Below are positions 59,390-64,000 of a DNA stretch of 64,000 nucleotides, in pieces; the stretch's first letter is position 1, and the number at the start of each line of letters is the position of its first letter. The notes under the pieces were generated by a model, which did no database searches, was not told where the DNA came from, and saw only the letters and a list, made by a program, of their open reading frames with translations. This DNA comes from Saposhnikovia divaricata (Eukaryota; Streptophyta; Magnoliopsida; Apiales; Apiaceae): positions 120,778,148 through 120,842,147 of the forward strand of contig CM071598.1 in NCBI GenBank assembly GCA_036435485.1. Reading direction: 5' to 3'. Made by a program: the position numbers and the translations under genes.

Positions 59390-59912
59390 GCAATCAAGTC
59401 TTTCGTTTCCAACAAGTTTGTTAGTAAATTGCAATGCAAAATTTGACCTTTAGAGCAAACTTTAGTGATAGAGGTGGAAAATCAAGATAGAGTCCCCGTT
59501 AAATTGGTGTGTCCTTAATGTAATATAGAGATAGATGGCTACCTTTTTCTATGCCAATTTGATACCCTTCGAAATGGTAGAATTCGATGTAACCTTAGGA
59601 ATGGATTGGTTGGCTGATTATGATGCACAGATTGAGTGTAGAAAGAAGCAGGTAATATTAAAGGCGGAAGATGATAAAGAAGTAGTGTTTCAAGGGCAAA
59701 GGCAAGTAAAGAAATTTCTGAGTATTATGCAAGCTAAGAGGTTGCTTAAACAAGGTTGTGAAGCGTATTTAGCACATGTGGTAGATGTAGAGAAGCAAGC
59801 ACCAAAGATAGACGACATACCCATAGTTAATGAGTTCCCTGACGTTTTCTCGAAGGATTACCCAGTTTACCTTCAGACTGAGAAGTGGATATTAGAGTTA
59901 GAGCTTTATTGA
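59390..59912 (+). pseudogene. E protease remainder and RT stub
   Basis: After the broken active site, KSFVSNKFV and later MVEFDVTLGMDWLADYDAQIEC mark the rest of the aspartic protease, with a frame change between. IVNEFPDVFSKD corresponds to the sequence that leads into RT in chromoviruses. The frame stops soon after, at 59910-59912, and no RT core follows. Confidence 0.8.
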
Positions 59913-60617
59913 ATTAAAAATTTGATTTTGGAATGGTATTGAGAGGTAGTGACCCCACGATAGTTTGTATTACGAATAAGATATACACGTTTCAATGTAA
60001 ATGGTTATTAGTTTTGAAAAGGTTACTCAGTAAAACAATGGGATTAAGGATGGATAGAAGTTTCCCAGTTATCCCCTTCGCGAGTAACATTGTACGTTGA
60101 AAGTGAAGTAAGAATGATTGGGGGATTTCTTGATATTCTTTTTCTCAAAGTTTTATCTAGGGCAATCTGAGTTATAAGTAGGAGCGTGGAAGCTGTGTCA
60201 ATTGTTTTAGTTGCATGGATTTTATTTAAAGACTTATTTAGTTATTGTGTATTGCCAGTCGAGACAGATTTCGTTTTAGATTTTGCATATATATGCGAAT
60301 TATTGTGGATGATTGGATTAGTACTTGAGGCGTTGTATACAGGGCATAGTCCATTATACAAATAGGTCATGTGCGATTTCGGTAGAAAAGGGATCGTCAC
60401 GTGCGAGTGATTAGTAGCTAGAATTAACGAGACATATAAACCAAAGGATTAAGTTTATGTTAGAAATTCGAAGGCCTATAGGATGAGCCTATCTATATGT
60501 GAAATGATATAAAGGAGTGCTAGAATAAAAGAAATGACTTGGAAAGTGAAAGAGAAATGGTTGAGTAATACCGTCATTACGTTTTCTTAAGATAGATTCT
60601 GGGGACAGAATCCTTTT
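59913..60617 (+). other. E interior between the RT stub and the purine tract
   Basis: About 700 bases without recognisable coding content; RT, RNase H, integrase and chromodomain would be here in a complete element. The last part (GATTCTGGGGACAGAATCC) matches the region before the purine tract of B. Confidence 0.5.
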
Positions 60618-60630
60618 AAGGGGGGAAGGA
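60618..60630 (+). promoter_or_regulatory. E polypurine tract
   Basis: AAGGGGGGAAGGA lies directly before the 3' LTR at 60631. Confidence 0.85.
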
Positions 60631-63600
60631 TATAACGCCTTAGAAATTTTTAATATTTATAATTATACATTTAATATTAAATGTGAATTATGTGACATGA
60701 ATTTTTTTTTAGGAGGTAAAATATGTGTGATGTCGTATTGTGGGTTTATTTGATGATTTATATGTGTCGGATAAGTCTACGTATTTTTATTTTATTTTTG
60801 ATGATTAAAGTCTATATAAATTATGTATTATTTATCATCAGAGAATTTTATAAAAATTTTGGGATTAGTATAAATCCTGAAATCTTTTGTATTATTTACA
60901 TTATTAGTTTATTTGAATTTTAAAAATATTAAATGGATTTATTTTGTTTTCTAAGGATTTTAAAATGAATTTATGAATTGATTTGTGTTTTATTGATTTA
61001 ATCTTATAAAATTCATATAGTACCTATTTAATTCTATTTTTACAAAGTGAATTTAAAGTGTTTTAAATCAGAAATCAATTTAATAAAATACTTTTCTATT
61101 CTACTTTTTCCCCCAATTCCTTAAAATCCCTAATTAATCTTCCATTCTTCCTCATTCGGTTTTTTCAGCTGAGTTCTCAAAAGTTCTTGAAGCTTCTCAA
61201 TCCATATCTCAGTTCTATCCGTTGGTAAGCTACGGTTTCTCCTTCTCTACTGCAAAACTCGACCCCTTTATCCCTACTCTCCCCCGGTCCTGTGGTGTTC
61301 CTGTGCGTGGTGTGTCCTGTTCTTTCCGTTTTCCTCCTTCCCTGCGAACAGTGTGAATACACGCGTGTTTGTGTGTGTATCATCCAACTCGTGGCTTGTG
61401 TCTCTATTTCTTCCCCGTTCCTGCCCTTGGAGATTTAGTGAGTGTTCTGTGCTCGAGTTCTTGTTTCCCCTGTTCTCCTTTTTCATTCGCTTCCAGTAGA
61501 TGGGTGTGTGAAGTTTGTGTCGTGTGGGTACTATGTAAACGAGTGTGTGTAACTGTGAGTTTGTGTGTGTGTGTGGTTATTTAACAGCTGGGTTTTGTTC
61601 CCGTTGCTTGTTGGTGCTTCGAATTGTGCTCTCTTATATAATTGCCATGTATTGTTGCTATAATTCGATTGCTGCTTTTGTGTTACTAATAATCCGAAGT
61701 TTATGATTGTTGTTATTCCGATTAAATTGTTAACTCCGAGCTCTGTTTTACTGTTAAAGTAATTTGTATAATATTTTGATACGAATTGTAAATTACGCCA
61801 TAAATTGTAATTTTAATTTTATTTGTAAGTTCCGAATTGTATATTTGGTTGGTACAATTTAACTAAATTAAGGATTAATTTCATTAAAGTAAATTTAGCT
61901 TGTAATGTTAATATGTTGTTGGTTGTAACTTTTATTTGGAATATGATGATTATTGGTTGGTTGTGTCGGTTATGTTCCGACTGGAAGCTACCCGTATAAA
62001 GGGGATGCCGTCAAAATTTTCTAAAAATCTTAAATTTATCTTCTCGAGTATATGTATATATGTATGTACTATTAGTGCGAAGTGGTATTGGATTATATAT
62101 TGTTTACGTGATTAATTGTTAAATGCTTTTTAGCTTTAATTATATATTTATGTATGTCAGTGGTCAAGGGTTGATATTATATGATTAAAGTCAATAAATT
62201 TGGGGATTATCGCAAGGGTAGATTAAGGTTAGATGTTCGAAGATGAATGTCGAATATTGAATAGAATTCTGAAATAGTGTTTTTATATATGTAGATTCGA
62301 AGGACGTAGACTCAAGGAATAAAGGAAAAGCGAAGGCTGAGGGTTTTTGAGCTAAGTGACTAGCGTGAAAGTACTTGGTTAAGGCAAGTAACTCGAACCT
62401 TTTATTGAAGTTAAGATTCTTTCAATTATCCATTGATTGTTGTTTAAATTCTTATAACTTACTGTTTGTTTCTTTCAAGTTAATTGTAGAACCCCTTGTC
62501 TATATTGTTAATCCTTATAAACTATTGCTTAAACCTTTGTAACTTCTCATTTACCTTTATAGATTGTTGTTTAAACTGTTGTACTTCCTTGCTTATTCTA
62601 ATTCTCGTTGAACTGCAAATCTTGTGGTATAACATACTTTTTGCATAAGCTTAAACATTATTTCATATATATTCCCTTAATTCACACTGGCATTACTATT
62701 CCTTATAACCCTTGATCTTTCTCTAAATCCTTAAACCTTGTTGTGTAATAAATCTTTTGTACTAGATTAAACCTTATTTCATATCCATTTCCTTAAACCA
62801 CACTCGCCTAACTATACCCTGTAACTTTTGAATTAAACTCTGGATCCCTAACCTTTATTTTATTTTATTCTTTATAAATTAATGACCCTTGTTGGCTTAT
62901 ACTTCTATTTTCCCCGAGCCATGTTCGATACCACCTTGTATTACACCTCTATAATGAGAAGAGCTTGATAAACCTTTATTTTTAAATACTTGTGAATCAC
63001 ACTTGAACCCTATCTTGCGAACCTTATACAATTAAATTGGATCGCTCGCTTAACTTTTAATCATTTATTCTTGAAATTAAACAGAATAATCCCCTGCTCT
63101 GAATTATTGCATAAGAATTCTATCCATCGAAAATTTCTTTATTATATGGACATTTAATTAATTATTTTAATTAGCGTAAGAGGCTAGGGTGGTCCTAGTC
63201 CAGCACTTTAATTTGGCGTAAGAGGCTAGGGTGGTCCTAGTCCAGCAACAGAGGCCAATGTGTTGCCTAATTGGGAACACATTAGGCAGCCTAGATTTGC
63301 TCTGCTAGAAGGTTGGACATCTGAAGATCAGCTAAGACTTGTATAATAGTATCAGCTAGTGTATTTATTTGTGGTATGTATGTAGCTTTTAATTAAGGTT
63401 TTAGTGATATGTTGTAATAGTTTAGTTAGTAGCTGCTTGTTTCATACCACTACCTGTTAGAGATCCGGGGTAGTAGTGGGGTGTTGTATAATGACTTAAT
63501 GTCTGGTTATCAGCTTATATGTATTTAATTTTGGTTGTGGTGCCCCGATCTTGTTTTATGATCGGGAGGGCATAGAAGTATGGTTCACCTGATCGGTTAG

Positions 63601-64000
63601 GACAGGTTGAACAGGTGTTTATGTTTCTTAAGTAGCTGGAATTGTAGTTGTTTTCTTTTTATGAAATTTGGTTGGGTTAAAATACAGGTGGATAGTCCGT
63701 ATTACAAATACTTCATGCCGAAATTTTCCAAAATTTCCCTGTATTAAAAATCTATTTTGTCTAATTAAATCCAATAATTTATTATATTTATCTAATCAAT
63801 TTCAATAAAGGAGAGCGAGTTTAATTGATAGAGTTATGTGTGTAGTGAGTTTTATTTTATTTTTCTCAGATTGTTTTAAAAAAAATGGTTAAATCATGGT
63901 TTTATTATTTCCTACAAAGGTTTTGAGGCAGTGTCGTATATATATATTTATTCAAGTGTATTCGAGTATTTTCATTATAAAAGTATATTTATAGTGTTGG
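60631..64000 (+). mobile_element. 3' LTR of E, cut by the window end
   Basis: It starts TATAACGCCTTAGAAATTTT and matches the 5' LTR with few substitutions, but lacks two pieces: about 98 bases (54199-54296 in the 5' LTR) and about 377 bases (56558-56935). The sequence stops in AGTGTTGG, some 20 bases before the expected end. Confidence 0.9.

Larger units (their letters stand above)
17065..64000 (-). mobile_element. Element C: Tat/Ogre-like Ty3/gypsy retrotransposon hosting the other insertions
   Basis: C runs on the minus strand. Its 3' LTR begins at 17065; its gag, protease, RT and RNase H parts are at 46281-46963 and 51590-53811; its 5' end lies beyond the window. It is interrupted by A1 (19334-46275), D (46969-51584) and E (53812 onward). 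Removing these by their target-site duplications joins the coding parts in a single order and orientation. Integrase is missing: between the A1 site and the LTR there are only a few hundred bases. The protein motifs (CRFHKDVGHDTNDC gag tail, CIDFTDLNDSCPKD in RT) place it with Tat/Ogre. Confidence 0.8.
53812..64000 (+). mobile_element. Element E: chromovirus-type gag-protease element, cut by the window end
   Basis: E has a 5' LTR (53812-57669), an initiator tRNA-Met primer site, a 2.96-kb interior and a 3' LTR from 60631. By comparison with the 5' LTR only about 20 bases of the 3' LTR lie beyond position 64000. It is inserted in the gag of C, in the opposite direction. The bases before it are GCTTC (53807-53811), the predicted target-site duplication. 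Both LTRs start TATAACG instead of TGTAACG. Confidence 0.9.

Overview
The window looks like nuclear DNA of a eudicot plant. It is AT-rich, has short GT-AG introns, plant-type B3 and replication protein A (RPA)-like genes, and a large block of nested Ty3/gypsy LTR retrotransposons whose primer sites match plant tRNA-Asp and initiator tRNA-Met. I cannot name the species. No bacterial operons, rRNA, tRNA genes or CRISPR arrays are visible.

Positions 1-17,064 are a sparse genic and repeat region. It holds a ~0.7-kb duplicated AT-rich segment (836-2394), a single-exon gene of uncertain family, possibly F-box (2825-3601), a small decayed coiled-coil gene on the minus strand (4848-5428), an RPA-like gene (6377-7580, six exons), the B3 DNA-binding domain of a REM-like gene on the minus strand (8757-9417), and a second, longer RPA-like gene (10248-12830, eleven exons, one single-base frameshift). 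The two RPA-like genes share exon sizes of 292, 97, 122 and 82 bases, so they are paralogues; the first lacks the C-terminal zinc-ribbon OB domain. A candidate Helitron 3' terminus (CTAG followed by T at 13189-13193) lies 360 bases after the second gene. From there to 17,064 the sequence is diverged tandem and dispersed duplications.

Positions 17,065-64,000 form one stack of insertions, resolved here from LTR ends and target-site duplications (TSDs). The host, element C, is a minus-strand Tat/Ogre-like gypsy element whose 3' LTR starts at 17,065 and whose 5' end lies outside the window. C is broken by element A1 (19334-46275, TSD GTACC), solo LTR D (46969-51584, TSD TTGCC) and element E (53812 to beyond 64,000). 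A1 is broken in its 3' LTR by its relative A2 (24796-46110, TSD CTTAG). A2 is broken in its 5' LTR by element B (24827-38322, TSD GATCG).

None of these elements could move by itself. A1, A2 and E keep gag and protease but lose pol at or before the N-terminal edge of reverse transcriptase. B keeps a readable integrase tail and chromodomain plus an extremely decayed RT-RNase H, although its two 3.6-kb LTRs are almost identical. C keeps parts of gag, protease, RT and RNase H but almost no integrase. The relative order is C oldest; A1, D and E later; then A2; then B. The most unusual points are the mismatch between B's young LTRs and old interior, the repeated gag-protease-only design in two families, the RPA/B3 cluster beside a Helitron-like end, and the non-canonical TA-starting LTRs of E.
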